Positions 27,391 through 36,556 of a stretch of DNA of 64,000 nucleotides are shown here, piece by piece; position 1 is the stretch's first letter, and each line of letters starts with the position of its first letter. A program made the position numbers and the translations under genes. The notes beneath the pieces were generated by a model. The model was not told the DNA's origin. It was given only the letters and a program-made list of their open reading frames with translations, and searched no databases. This stretch comes from JALYUM01 sp036688685 (GTDB lineage: Bacteria > Pseudomonadota > Gammaproteobacteria > Burkholderiales > Burkholderiaceae_D), in assembly GCF_036688685.1 (NCBI RefSeq), contig NZ_JAQQPS010000013.1, positions 128,898 to 192,897 on the forward strand. Direction: 5' to 3'.

Positions 27391-28497
27391 ATGACTGCAA
27401 GCCCACCCCGCCCGCGGCCCGTGATGATGATTCCGCTGCGCCGCTGCGGCAGCCACGCGCTGCGCCTGCGCCTGAACATGGCGCCGCAGTTCTATTCGCC
27501 CTATCCGCTGCATATCGTCGATTTCATGCCGCTGCTGGCGCACTACGGCGACCTGCGCGACGACCGCCACTACTTCCGTCTGGTCACCGACCTGTGCGGG
27601 CTGCAAGCGGTGAGCATGGTCAAATGGCCGCAGATGGCGTTCGATCCGGTGCAGATTTTCGAAGCCATTCGGCACCAGCCGCGCAGCGTGCACCGCGTGC
27701 ACTGGGAGCTGCTGCTGCGCGCGGCCGAACAGCAAGGCGCCAGCGTCGCCATGGACAAGTCACTCGACAACGTGCACCACGCCGATGAGCTGATGACGCT
27801 GTTTCCCGACATGCTGTTCGTGAACGTGGTGCGCGACCCGCGCGCCCAGGTGGCGTCGATGAACCGCGCCATCATCCACGACTTCGACACCGGTCTGAAC
27901 GCCGAAACCTGGCTGGCCGCCCACCGCGCCACCGACCATGTGACAGCGCGCTATCCGGGGCGGGTGCTGACCATACGCTACGAAGATTTTTTATCGGCCC
28001 AGCAAGCCACGCTGGAAACCCTGTGCGGTTTCCTCGGCATCGACTACCTGCCGCAGATGCTCGACGTTGGCGCCTCGCAGGAAGCCCGGCAGATCAGCCA
28101 GTTGTCGGCGCTGTGGTCATCCAACTGTTTCGCGCCAATTGCCGCCAACATCGACAAGTTCAAGCAGCAGCTCAGCATGGACGAAATCGCGCTGATTGAA
28201 ACCCTGACCGGCGACTACATGGACCGCTACGGCTACGCGCGCCTGACGCCGGGCGCGGCCGACCTGTCGCCAGCGACGCGGGCCGCCGCCGTGGCGCGCT
28301 CCGACGCCGGCCGCGCACGCGCCTGGCGCGATCTGGAACAGGACAACTTCCGCGACTACGTGCTGCGCCGCTGCCGTGCCGACTACCTGGCGCAATTGCG
28401 CGCGCGCCCCGCACAACCAGCCTTGCCGCGCGGCGCCGAGCATGTCATCGTCACGCTGAGCGAACTCGATCCGGCCGCATTCGAGGTCAGTGATTAA
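27391..28497 (+). CDS. PAPS-dependent sulfotransferase family protein
   Basis: 368 residues with AGGAG before the ATG. The 5'-phosphosulfate loop is replaced by the unusual R17-R-C-G-S-H form, as in the bacterial sulfotransferase_3-like family. The 3'-phosphate site is typical (VNVVRDPRAQVASM, R148 and S156). IRYEDFL and TLCGFLGI are further family landmarks. It would transfer sulfate from PAPS to a hydroxyl of an unknown acceptor, perhaps a surface glycan, lipid or secondary metabolite. No signal or membrane segment is seen, so it works in the cytoplasm. Confidence 0.87.
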   Translation: MTASPPRPRPVMMIPLRRCGSHALRLRLNMAPQFYSPYPLHIVDFMPLLAHYGDLRDDRHYFRLVTDLCGLQAVSMVKWPQMAFDPVQIFEAIRHQPRSVHRVHWELLLRAAEQQGASVAMDKSLDNVHHADELMTLFPDMLFVNVVRDPRAQVASMNRAIIHDFDTGLNAETWLAAHRATDHVTARYPGRVLTIRYEDFLSAQQATLETLCGFLGIDYLPQMLDVGASQEARQISQLSALWSSNCFAPIAANIDKFKQQLSMDEIALIETLTGDYMDRYGYARLTPGAADLSPATRAAAVARSDAGRARAWRDLEQDNFRDYVLRRCRADYLAQLRARPAQPALPRGAEHVIVTLSELDPAAFEVSD

Positions 28498-28561
28498 ATA
28501 GAAGCGGCTGGCGAATACGCGTGAACCCGGCAGGGTGTCGACATGTGCAATTGGCGCCCCC

Positions 28562-29536
28562 TCACTTGCCGGCGAGCTGGCTGTCAACAATGTTGATGAT
28601 GGTGTTTTGAAACCGTTCAGGCTCATCCTGGTGAATCTGATGGCCGGATTTTTCAAATAAAAACAGTCCCTTCTGCGGCGCTTTCAAGGTTCCGGCATAC
28701 GCTTGCGTGATGGCGGTGGAGGTCTGGATGTCGTTCCTGCCAACAAAAAAGTAAACCGGACAGCGCACTTGCGTCAAGGTCTTTGGCAGGTCGATGTTCA
28801 TCACCTCGTTCCAGACCGGCGACCAGACTTTTGACCACTGCAGAAAACCGTCCTTGAATTGATTGCTCGTCACATTCGTCCTGCCCTCCTTGTAGAACAG
28901 CCACTTGCGCAAAAAGAACAGGTCTTCGTCGGTCCTGAACGGAATATGCACGCTGGACAGTTCCGTGGCCGCCGCCGGGTTGTCCTTGAAATGCGCCTTT
29001 AGATTGTCGAGCAAGGCTTTTTCACTATCGAGCTGGCTGACCACGGGATTCGACGCAAAATAGGCGTGCAACAATTCCGGATGGGTTTTGACGATATAAA
29101 ACCCCAGCACATTGCCCCATGAACTGCCCAATAAATAGATTTTCTTCTGGCCAGTCTTGTTGATGATGAAGTTGATGACCTCGAGCGTGTCGCTTTCCAT
29201 CCGGGCGACTGACGGCGGCACCGGCGACGCGTTCAGTTTCAGGGTTCTCCCCGCGTCGCGTTGATCCCATTGCACCAGCGTAAATCTGGTCTTCAGAATC
29301 GAAGTGAAATTGTCGCTGCTTCTCAGCATGGAACTGCCCGGCCCGCCCGACAGAAAGAGCAGAACCGGCTTGTTCGGATCGTCCGTTTTGATTTCGATGA
29401 ACTGCTTGATTGCGCCGATCTCCGGTGTCAGTGTTTCGACCGTTTCGGCGGTGTTGGCAGCGCGCGTTTGCGCCCAGGACTGCTGACAGGGCGCCAGCAA
29501 GGAAAACAACAGCACGAGGACAATTTTTATACGCAT
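28562..29536 (-). CDS. Exported alpha/beta hydrolase, prolyl-aminopeptidase-like
   Basis: 324 residues with a signal peptide (LLFSLLAPCQQSWA). Family marks of the proline iminopeptidase (S33) group: GGPG oxyanion motif at 64-67, WDQRDAG, nucleophile GSSWGN with S139, acid D269 in GRNDIQT, and base H299 in KSGHQIH. It likely removes N-terminal residues from peptides or hydrolyses esters in the periplasm. Codon use is more AT-rich than its neighbours, suggesting later acquisition. Confidence 0.85.
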   Translation of the reverse strand: MRIKIVLVLLFSLLAPCQQSWAQTRAANTAETVETLTPEIGAIKQFIEIKTDDPNKPVLLFLSGGPGSSMLRSSDNFTSILKTRFTLVQWDQRDAGRTLKLNASPVPPSVARMESDTLEVINFIINKTGQKKIYLLGSSWGNVLGFYIVKTHPELLHAYFASNPVVSQLDSEKALLDNLKAHFKDNPAAATELSSVHIPFRTDEDLFFLRKWLFYKEGRTNVTSNQFKDGFLQWSKVWSPVWNEVMNIDLPKTLTQVRCPVYFFVGRNDIQTSTAITQAYAGTLKAPQKGLFLFEKSGHQIHQDEPERFQNTIINIVDSQLAGK

Positions 29537-29638
29537 GTTCGGACCTTGGGGTGATCACATCGGGGCTGGCCCATGACGCGCCGCGCGCAAGCCGATTTCT
29601 GGATCGATATTAACAGTTTGCAATGCCCGTGGGTCAGC

Positions 29639-31018
29639 TCAGGGCGACATCCCCGACCAGCCCCCGCCCAGCGCGCGATACAAGGCGACCTGCGCCTGCA
29701 GCAGGCCCGACTGGAGGCTGACCACGCCCTGCTCCGCGCCCAACAGATTGCGCTCGGCCAGCCGTTCGTCCAGCGCCGATCCATACCCCTCGCGCAAGCG
29801 CCGCCCGGCGATGCGCAAGGCCTCGGCCAGTGCCTGGCGCTGGGCCAGCGCAGCGCGCAGTTGCAGCTGCTGCTGGGCGTGGCTGTCGAGCTGAACCTCG
29901 ACTTCGGCCCACGCGCCGAGCACCGTGCGTTCGTAGGCGGCCAGGGCCTGATCGCGCCGCGCCTGGCTGGCGCGCGCCAGTGCCTGAATGCGGCCACCGT
30001 TGAAGAGCGGCGCCAGCACGCTGCCGCCCAGGCTCCAGATCGTGAACGGGTCGCCGCGCAAGATGGTGGAGCCGACCCGGCCGACGCTGGCGTTGAGCCG
30101 CAGCGACGGCAGCCATTGCGCGCGCGCGGCCGCCAGTTGCGCGTCGCTTGCCGCCACCTGTAGCTCGGCGCTGTAAATGTCGGGGCGCCGCCGCAACAGC
30201 GCCGAGGGCAAGCCCGCATCGGGCAGCGCGCAGAGGCGCAACGCAGCCAGGGCGCCGCCCCGCTCCAGCGGGCCCGGCGCACGTCCCGGCAGCAGATTGA
30301 GCTGCGCCTCCTGGCGCGCCAGCGCGCGCGTCAGCTGCGGCAGCGCCTGGGCGCCGGCATCGCGCTCCGCCTCGGCCTGGATCAGTTCCAGGCTGCTGGC
30401 ATAGCCCTGTTCACGGCGCTGGCGTGCCAGCACCAGCGTACGGTCGCGCGAGACCAGCAGGCGCCTGGCCAGGTCCAGCTGCGCGTCGAGCTCAAGCAGG
30501 CCGATGTAGGCCTGTGCGACACTTGCCGCCACGCTCAGGGCGACGCTGTCGCGGGCAGCACGGCTGGCTTGTTCGCCCAGATCGGCGGCGCCGGCCAGTG
30601 CGCCGATGCGGCCCCACAAGTCAACCTCATAGGCCGCCTGGAACAGTTCCTGGTGGCCGGTGGCAAGGTAGGGCTTGAGGGTCACGTCGCTGATACTGCG
30701 CGCGCGCTCGGCGCCGATGCCGGCGTCCAGGCTGGGCCAGAAGGCGGCGTGCTGCGCCGCCGCCAGCGCGCGCGCCTCGGCCACGCGGGCGGCGGCCTGG
30801 CGCAGGTCCTGGTTGCGCGCCAGCGCCTCGTTGATGAGCCCGGCGAGCGTCGCGTCGCCAAAGCCCTGCCACCAGTCTTCCTGCAGCGCCGCGCTCCCGG
30901 CCGCATGGCGCCAGGCGGCGGGCGCCGCTGGCGCCGTGACTGTCTTCGGCGCGTGCCCGGCACAGGCGCCCAGCGCCAGCGCCACTGCCAGGGTCAGTGC
31001 GGTGCAAGCTGGCTTCAT
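29639..31018 (-). CDS. Outer-membrane efflux lipoprotein (OprM/NodT family)
   Basis: 459 residues. The lipobox is LGAC (Cys at 19), followed by two OEP repeats with long coiled-coil helices (EALARNQDLRQAAARVAEARA; RRPDIYSAELQVAASDAQL), the hallmark of the TolC/OprM trimer. It forms the outer-membrane duct of a tripartite efflux pump. Its ATG overlaps the stop of the membrane-fusion gene by four nt. Confidence 0.92.
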   Translation of the reverse strand: MKPACTALTLAVALALGACAGHAPKTVTAPAAPAAWRHAAGSAALQEDWWQGFGDATLAGLINEALARNQDLRQAAARVAEARALAAAQHAAFWPSLDAGIGAERARSISDVTLKPYLATGHQELFQAAYEVDLWGRIGALAGAADLGEQASRAARDSVALSVAASVAQAYIGLLELDAQLDLARRLLVSRDRTLVLARQRREQGYASSLELIQAEAERDAGAQALPQLTRALARQEAQLNLLPGRAPGPLERGGALAALRLCALPDAGLPSALLRRRPDIYSAELQVAASDAQLAAARAQWLPSLRLNASVGRVGSTILRGDPFTIWSLGGSVLAPLFNGGRIQALARASQARRDQALAAYERTVLGAWAEVEVQLDSHAQQQLQLRAALAQRQALAEALRIAGRRLREGYGSALDERLAERNLLGAEQGVVSLQSGLLQAQVALYRALGGGWSGMSP

Positions 31019-32100
31019 GGCGTGGGCGCGCGCGTGTCAACCTCGGCGATCACCGACATGCCGGGGCGCAACCGCCTGGCCAGCGGATCGTTCGCATCGA
31101 CCGCGATGCGCACCTGCAGGCGCTGGGCAATCTTGGTGAAGTTGCCGGTCGCGTTGTCGGCGCGGATGACACTGAACTCCGAACCCGTGGCCGGCGCCAG
31201 CCGCTCCACCCGCCCCTTGAGGCGCGCATTGCCCAGGCCGTCGACCTGCAGCTGCGCCGCCTGGCCAGGCGCCATGCGCGCGGTCTGGGCTTCCTTGAAG
31301 TTGGCCACCACCCACACCTGGGATGGGACCAGGGCGAGCAGCTGGGTGCCCGGCGTCACGTACTGGCCAAGCTTGACGCCAATTTCACCGGCGCTGGCCG
31401 CGCGCGGGGCGCGGATGCGGGTGTTCTCGAGATCGATCTCGGCCAGCTGGACGGCCGCCCGGGCGCCCTCGATGGCGGCCTCGATGAGCTGCTGGTTGAC
31501 GTCGACCGAGCGCAGTTCCTGGCGCGCCACCTCGATCGCGGCGCGGGCCTGGCCGGCCTGGGCGTCGGCCTGGCGCTGCGCCGCCTCGGCCTGGCGCAGG
31601 GCGCTCTCGGCCTGCTCCTGTTCGCGCTGGGACACCGAACCATCGACCACCAGCACCAGGGTGCGGCGCGCGTCCGGCTTTGCGCGATTGACCTGGGCCG
31701 CTGCATTCGCCTGCTGGGCCGCCGCCGCCGCTAGTTGGGCCTGCGCGTTGGCGATGCCGGCCTCGCGCGCCCGGCGGGCTTGCGCGACATTGGCCAGATT
31801 GGCCTGCTGCACCGCCAGCGCCGCACTGGCCTGCGCCAGGCGCTGGCGGAAGTTGCGGTCGTCCAGCCGGACCAGCAGCTGTCCCTGGTCGACCGTCGCG
31901 AAGTCGCGCACCAGCACCTCGGCGACATACCCGTCGACCTTCGGTGCGATGACCGTCACGCTGCCGCGCACATACGCATTGTCGGTCGCTTCGATGTCGC
32001 CGCGGAACGGCGGCAATTGCCACGCATACAGCACGAGGATGACAGCGCCGACGGCCGCGGCCACGATGCCGATGCTGGCAAGATGCGGGATTTTTCGCAT
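31015..32100 (-). CDS. HlyD/EmrA-type membrane-fusion protein
   Basis: 361 residues from ATG 32100 (the frame is open further upstream but overlaps the transporter gene). One N-terminal membrane anchor (about 8-28) leads into a biotinyl-lipoyl barrel (TDNAYVRGSVTVIAPKVDGYV, the EmrA signature). A very long Ala/Gln-rich alpha-helical hairpin (about 95-215) and a closing beta-barrel follow. It connects the MFS pump to the outer-membrane channel. It starts 13 nt after the pump gene. Confidence 0.9.
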   Translation of the reverse strand: MRKIPHLASIGIVAAAVGAVILVLYAWQLPPFRGDIEATDNAYVRGSVTVIAPKVDGYVAEVLVRDFATVDQGQLLVRLDDRNFRQRLAQASAALAVQQANLANVAQARRAREAGIANAQAQLAAAAAQQANAAAQVNRAKPDARRTLVLVVDGSVSQREQEQAESALRQAEAAQRQADAQAGQARAAIEVARQELRSVDVNQQLIEAAIEGARAAVQLAEIDLENTRIRAPRAASAGEIGVKLGQYVTPGTQLLALVPSQVWVVANFKEAQTARMAPGQAAQLQVDGLGNARLKGRVERLAPATGSEFSVIRADNATGNFTKIAQRLQVRIAVDANDPLARRLRPGMSVIAEVDTRAPTP

Positions 32101-32113
32101 GCTGGGCCGGGGT

Positions 32114-33715
32114 TCAGGAAAGGTCGGCGGACTGGCGGCGCAGCCCCCGGATGGCGAGCACGCCAAGCCATAACAACATGGCGCCGGCCAGCCAGGCGGT
32201 GCAGGCGAACAGTTCGTTGTAGGCCAGCACAATCGCTTCACGGCTGATTTGCTGATGCAGCAGCACCAGGCCCTGCTGGGCGCGCGCGGCGGGATCCGTC
32301 ACAACGCGCCCCAGCGAGCCGGTCAGCTGGGCCAGGCGCAGCCCCACCTGTGGATCGCCCAGCGCCAGATGCGCGACCAGTGCCGCGTAGTGGAACGCCT
32401 GGCGCCGCGCGACAAAGGTGCTGACCCACGCCGCGCCGAGCAGGCTGCCCAGGAACTGCGCCGCGCTGAACGCGGCGAGGAAGCTCACCAGATGGCGCCC
32501 GCCGTCCGCCATCACGGGACCGAAGCCTTGCAGCAGCGAGGCGGCAAAGAACAGGCCCAGTCCAACTCCCAGCAGGGTCTGGCTGACGTAGAACTGCTCG
32601 GGCCGGCTCAGGGAAGTGGCGTGGCTGTCCATCCATGCGGCGCACAGCACCAGGGCCACGGCGACGACCGACAGCAGCGGGATCGCGCGCCTGGCCGCCA
32701 TCACGGCAGCCAGCACGAAGCCGGCCAGCAAACCCGCGCTGGCCAGCGCGAACAGGGTGCGCATTTGCGTGTTCGACTGGCCCAGCGCCAGCATCAGCCC
32801 GACCACGCCCACCGTCTGCTCCGACAGAATGATGCGAAACAGCAGCATCGCCAGCACGAAGCGCAGCATGTAAGGGCTGGCCAGCCAGCGCAGGTCGAGC
32901 AGTGGCGACGGGCGATTCAGGTCGATGAGGGCGTAAAGCGCGATGCAGACGATGCCCAGTGCCAGGCACCAGCCCAGCCAGGGTGCATCGGTCCACCAGG
33001 CCAGGCGTCCCTGGGAGATGGTCACGCACAGCAGGGCCAGGCCGCTGGCATACAGGACAAAGGGCAGCAGGTCGCCCGCCTCGAAGGCGGCCTGGCGTGG
33101 CTGCGGCTGCAGGGGCACGGCGTGGATGGCAGCCACGCTCAGCGCGGCCAGGGCCACGTCCAGCAGGAACAGTCCATGCCAGCGCCCGGCCGCAAGCAGA
33201 TCGGGAGAGATGACGCGGCTCAGTGGCCCCGGCAGTTGCAAACAGGCGAAGCCAGCCAGCAGCGCCAGCGGGGCGAGCTTTTGCGGCAGTGCTTCCATGA
33301 TGTAGAACACCGCCAGCGTGCTCAGCGGCGCGGCGGCCACGCCGAGCGCGGCGCGCACCGCGATGGCCGAGCCGAGCGTGTCGGTCAGCAGGTGCAGCGC
33401 GCTGATCGCCAGGAACAGCCACAGGCTGGCCACCGAGAACGCGCGCAGTCCCACCTGCAGGCGCATCTTCGTCACCAGCAAGGTGGCCCACAAGCCGGTC
33501 GCAGAATAAGCGGTCGTCAGCCAGCTCGCTTCGGCCAGGGTCGCGCCCAGCGCGCCCTGGAGGTCAGCGAGGTTGTTGTTGACCAGATACAGCCCGAAGC
33601 CCTGGGTCAGTCCAACCAGCATGCCGGCCGTTGCGCGCGCGAACGGCAACGCTTTCGGGGCAGGCAGTCCGGGCGCCGGGTCGAACCGGGCAACGCTGGC
33701 AAGGTCTGGTGACAT
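32114..33715 (-). CDS. MFS transporter, DHA2 (EmrB-like) multidrug pump
   Basis: 533 residues with 13-14 predicted membrane segments. The N-terminus shows the DHA2 pattern (NNLADLQGALGATLAEASWLTTAY, helix 1-2). It is the inner-membrane proton antiporter of the efflux operon pump-adaptor-channel. Upstream it faces the MocR regulator gene at 33959 across a 243-nt region containing one copy of a duplicated 77-bp element; the regulator may therefore control the pump. Confidence 0.9.
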   Translation of the reverse strand: MSPDLASVARFDPAPGLPAPKALPFARATAGMLVGLTQGFGLYLVNNNLADLQGALGATLAEASWLTTAYSATGLWATLLVTKMRLQVGLRAFSVASLWLFLAISALHLLTDTLGSAIAVRAALGVAAAPLSTLAVFYIMEALPQKLAPLALLAGFACLQLPGPLSRVISPDLLAAGRWHGLFLLDVALAALSVAAIHAVPLQPQPRQAAFEAGDLLPFVLYASGLALLCVTISQGRLAWWTDAPWLGWCLALGIVCIALYALIDLNRPSPLLDLRWLASPYMLRFVLAMLLFRIILSEQTVGVVGLMLALGQSNTQMRTLFALASAGLLAGFVLAAVMAARRAIPLLSVVAVALVLCAAWMDSHATSLSRPEQFYVSQTLLGVGLGLFFAASLLQGFGPVMADGGRHLVSFLAAFSAAQFLGSLLGAAWVSTFVARRQAFHYAALVAHLALGDPQVGLRLAQLTGSLGRVVTDPAARAQQGLVLLHQQISREAIVLAYNELFACTAWLAGAMLLWLGVLAIRGLRRQSADLS

Positions 33716-33760
33716 GGCGGTATTTCCATGGAGTGCAGGTGCACGGACAGTGCCGGCGGC

Positions 33761-33837
33761 CGCTGTTGCGTACCCAATAGTAGGGTGGGCCGATCTTCCC
33801 GGGTAGGCTCAGAAACCGTTCGAAGAAGGCGTATCAG
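33761..33837 (-). repeat. Bipartite 77-bp upstream element, copy 1 (efflux operon)
   Basis: Block one (33761-33780, containing CCCAATAG) and block two (33799-33837, containing GGCTCAGAAACCG) are separated by an 18-nt spacer. The copy at 39457-39533 matches block two at 38 of 39 positions and block one at 17 of 20. The spacers have the same length but little similarity. The element lies 46-122 nt before the pump start codon, oriented as in copy 2. Confidence 0.85.
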
Positions 33838-33958
33838 CCGCCTCGGACAGTCCATGCTCGTCATTGAAGCAATGTGGCATTCATGTTAACCTTGTTCGTA
33901 AATACAGAGTCTTAATTGTCGACAACGCGTGTGTCAGTCTTTAACGTGAGGGGGACAG

Positions 33959-35389
33959 GTGATCCGATACAAGGAGTACGCCGATGAACTTGCTCAGCGA
34001 ATTCAGGCCGGACACCTCAAGCCTGGCGACCGCTTGCCGTCGATACGCGCAGTCAAGCGCCAGCGGGGCGTCAGCGCATCGACCGTGTTTTCGGCTTACT
34101 ACCTGCTGGAAACGCAAGGCTACGTCGAGGCGCGCAACCGGTCCGGCTACTACGTCAGCGCCAAGATGCCGCTGCCTGGCCTGGCAGAACGCCCCACCCC
34201 GGTCGCGCAGGCGCACGCCCTGCCGCTGGATTTCTCCACGCTTGCGTGCCAGATGCTGGCACAAGCCGGACAGCGCAACCTGGTGCCGATGGGGTCGGCA
34301 TTTCCCTCGCCAGAACTGTTCCCGTTTGATCAATTGGCCATGAGCATGGGGCGCGCGCTGCGCCGCATGGACCCGTGGCAAACCGTGGAAGATCTTTCGC
34401 CCGGCAACCCGGCGCTGCGGCGCCAGATCGCCATGCGCTACGGGACCTTGGGAATGGACCTCGCGCCGGCCGAACTGGTGGTCACCAGCGGCGCCATGGA
34501 AGCCTTGAATCTTGCACTCGAGGTGACGACGCAGCCAGGTGATCTGGTCGCGATCGAGTCGCCGGCCTTCTACGGCGCGCTGCAGGCCCTTGAACGGCGT
34601 GGCCTGCGCGCAGTCGAGGTGCAAACGCACCCGCGCACCGGCGTCGAACTGGCGTCGCTGCGGCGGGTGCTCGACACCCATGCAGTGAAGGCCTGCTGGT
34701 TCATGCCGACGTTCCAGAATCCCATGGGGTGCACCATGCCTGACGAGGCGAAAGCGGCGCTGGTCGGCCTGCTGACGACGCGCCAGATCCCGCTGATCGA
34801 GGACGACGTCTACGGTGAGCTGTACCACGGCCCGCGCCACCCGCCGCCAGCCAAAGCGTGGGACCGCGAGGGTTGGGTCTTGCATTGCGGTTCCTTCTCG
34901 AAGTCGCTGGCGCCGGGCTACCGGATCGGCTGGGTGGCCGCGGGTCGATTCACGGCACGGCTGGCCCGCCACAAAATGATGAGTTCGCTAGCCACAGCTC
35001 TGCCCTCGCAGTTGGCCATCCTTGATTTCCTCCAAAAAAGAAGCTTCGAGCGCCATCTGCGCGCGCTGCGCCACGCGCTGGCGCGCCAGCAGGCCGCAGC
35101 GATTCGCGCGATCGGGCAGTACTTTCCCTCCGCCACCAAGGTGACGCAGCCCCAGGGCGGCTATTTCGTCTGGGTCGAGCTGCCGGCCGACATTGATGCG
35201 CTCGCCGTTCATCAGCAGGCCGGACAACAGGGCATCGGCACCGCACCGGGCCACTTATTTTCGGCCGATCACCGCTACAGCCATCATCTGCGCATCAATC
35301 ACGGCTATCCCGGCGACCTGCGCAGCGAGGCATCGTTCAAGGTGCTGGGGGAGATCGTGCATCGCAACCGTGCGCGCTCCGGGACATAG
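33959..35389 (+). CDS. MocR-type regulator: GntR DNA-binding domain fused to aminotransferase fold
   Basis: 476 residues starting at GTG 33959 after GAGGGGG. An N-terminal GntR winged helix (YKEYADELAQRIQAG...LPSIRAVKRQRGVSASTVFSAYYLLE) is linked to a class I aminotransferase domain (about 100-470). The PLP-binding Lys lies in SFSKSLAPGYRIGW. MocR proteins (PdxR, GabR, TauR) use bound PLP to sense vitamin B6 or amino compounds. It is divergent from a tripartite efflux operon, which is a plausible target though not usual for this family. Its 3' end overlaps the convergent gene at 35337 by 53 nt. Confidence 0.9.
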   Translation: MIRYKEYADELAQRIQAGHLKPGDRLPSIRAVKRQRGVSASTVFSAYYLLETQGYVEARNRSGYYVSAKMPLPGLAERPTPVAQAHALPLDFSTLACQMLAQAGQRNLVPMGSAFPSPELFPFDQLAMSMGRALRRMDPWQTVEDLSPGNPALRRQIAMRYGTLGMDLAPAELVVTSGAMEALNLALEVTTQPGDLVAIESPAFYGALQALERRGLRAVEVQTHPRTGVELASLRRVLDTHAVKACWFMPTFQNPMGCTMPDEAKAALVGLLTTRQIPLIEDDVYGELYHGPRHPPPAKAWDREGWVLHCGSFSKSLAPGYRIGWVAAGRFTARLARHKMMSSLATALPSQLAILDFLQKRSFERHLRALRHALARQQAAAIRAIGQYFPSATKVTQPQGGYFVWVELPADIDALAVHQQAGQQGIGTAPGHLFSADHRYSHHLRINHGYPGDLRSEASFKVLGEIVHRNRARSGT

Positions 35390-35921
35390 CCAGGCGCAGG
35401 CAGCACCAGATTGCGAGCGCGCCGGAGGCGAGTACCAGGCCGATGCCGGTAGCGGCCTGGTCGTCAACCAGGTAGGCATTGCATAACTGCGTGGACTGGT
35501 CCTGGTACAGCATGCCGACGACGGCGGTCATGGCGCAAAAATTCCCAATGAAAAAAATTTGGATGATGCCGTTGGCTCTTGCCATTGCCCCGGGCAACGC
35601 GGCGCCAAGCGCAAACAGGGTGCCAAATTTGAGCGTTTCCGCCAGCGCGTCGGTGGTACTGCGCTCAAGGGCACGCGGGATCATCCAGTAAGCACTGACA
35701 AACAGCGCCGCAGTGAACACACTCAAGCCATGGCGGTCGAACGCGGCGGCGCGCTGACGCCAGCGGGGGTTGCCCGACAGGAGCCACCCTGCGGCCGCGC
35801 TGCACGGTAGCTGCAGCAACATGTGCCTGAGCATGGTCGCTTCCAGCCATTGATGTGCAAGCGCGGCCGCAAGAAGGCAAAGCGAACCCGTCACGACGCG
35901 CATCGTTCGGCTGCCGGTCAT
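35337..35921 (-). CDS. Membrane protein of the cbb3-like oxidase operon
   Basis: 194 residues with about five hydrophobic segments. I do not recognise a named family. The LRHMLLQLPC segment near residue 31 faintly recalls the HMxQHLLLM motif of CtaG-type oxidase assembly proteins, but the similarity is too weak for a name. It is the last gene of the oxidase operon; its ATG overlaps the stop of the SCO gene by four nt. Its tail overlaps the MocR gene by 53 nt. Confidence 0.7.
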   Translation of the reverse strand: MTGSRTMRVVTGSLCLLAAALAHQWLEATMLRHMLLQLPCSAAAGWLLSGNPRWRQRAAAFDRHGLSVFTAALFVSAYWMIPRALERSTTDALAETLKFGTLFALGAALPGAMARANGIIQIFFIGNFCAMTAVVGMLYQDQSTQLCNAYLVDDQAATGIGLVLASGALAIWCCLRLAMSRSAHGCDARSPPAP

Positions 35922-36556
35922 GATCCGTCCCGCGTTACAACGGCATAGCGCAGGGCACCGTCCTGGTCGTCGAGGTCAATGATGCGGACCAGCCGTCCGG
36001 CGCGGTCGACGATGTGGAACGCGGCATTGTGCTGAAACTCACCCAGCGGCGCAGGCAAGACGACGATGCCAAACGCTGCCAGCAGCCTGCTTCGCTGCTG
36101 GGCGTCGGGCACGCTGGCGAACTGCCATACGGCCGGCTGCGCGTGTTGCCGTTTGGCGTAGTCCTGCAACACTGCAGGCGTATCGCGTTCGTCAAAGCTG
36201 ATGCTCAGCAGTCGTATTTGATGTTGCATGCCACGCGCAATGATCTCGGACTGCATCTGCTGGTACTGGCTTCCCAGTACAGAACAGATCGCGTTACAGC
36301 GGGTATAAATGAAGGTAACAATCGCCACCCGGCCATCATGCCGGAGGTTCTCCTGCAGTGCCATCACGCGCGGCGTCGCAAGCGCGGTGGGCGGCAGCAG
36401 CAGCGGATGCGCGCTGATCTGCAGGCGGCGGCCACTCTCGGTGGAGACGATGCGAAAGCCCAGCGTCGCCTCGTATAGCGCAGCAATGCCCAGCGCGCTC
36501 ACGAGCAGCAGCGCCGCGAGCGTCCATGTGCTATTTGAACTTGGTGAGGTCGTCAT
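35918..36556 (-). CDS. SCO1/SenC/PrrC family copper chaperone-like protein
   Basis: 212 residues from ATG 36556, which lies inside the end of the cytochrome c gene (26-nt overlap). One N-terminal membrane anchor is followed by a thioredoxin fold. The copper site of SCO proteins is complete: CxxxC in TRCNAIC and the distal His in EFQHNAAF. SCO proteins deliver copper to, or reduce the copper site of, haem-copper oxidases. Its place in an oxidase operon fits that role. Confidence 0.88.
   Translation of the reverse strand: MTTSPSSNSTWTLAALLLVSALGIAALYEATLGFRIVSTESGRRLQISAHPLLLPPTALATPRVMALQENLRHDGRVAIVTFIYTRCNAICSVLGSQYQQMQSEIIARGMQHQIRLLSISFDERDTPAVLQDYAKRQHAQPAVWQFASVPDAQQRSRLLAAFGIVVLPAPLGEFQHNAAFHIVDRAGRLVRIIDLDDQDGALRYAVVTRDGS

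Noticed and set aside
24483..27735. Long complement frames (626 and 500 codons) opposite the chemoreceptor, cysC and DHH genes
   Set aside because: Shadows of well-supported + strand genes with catalytic motifs.
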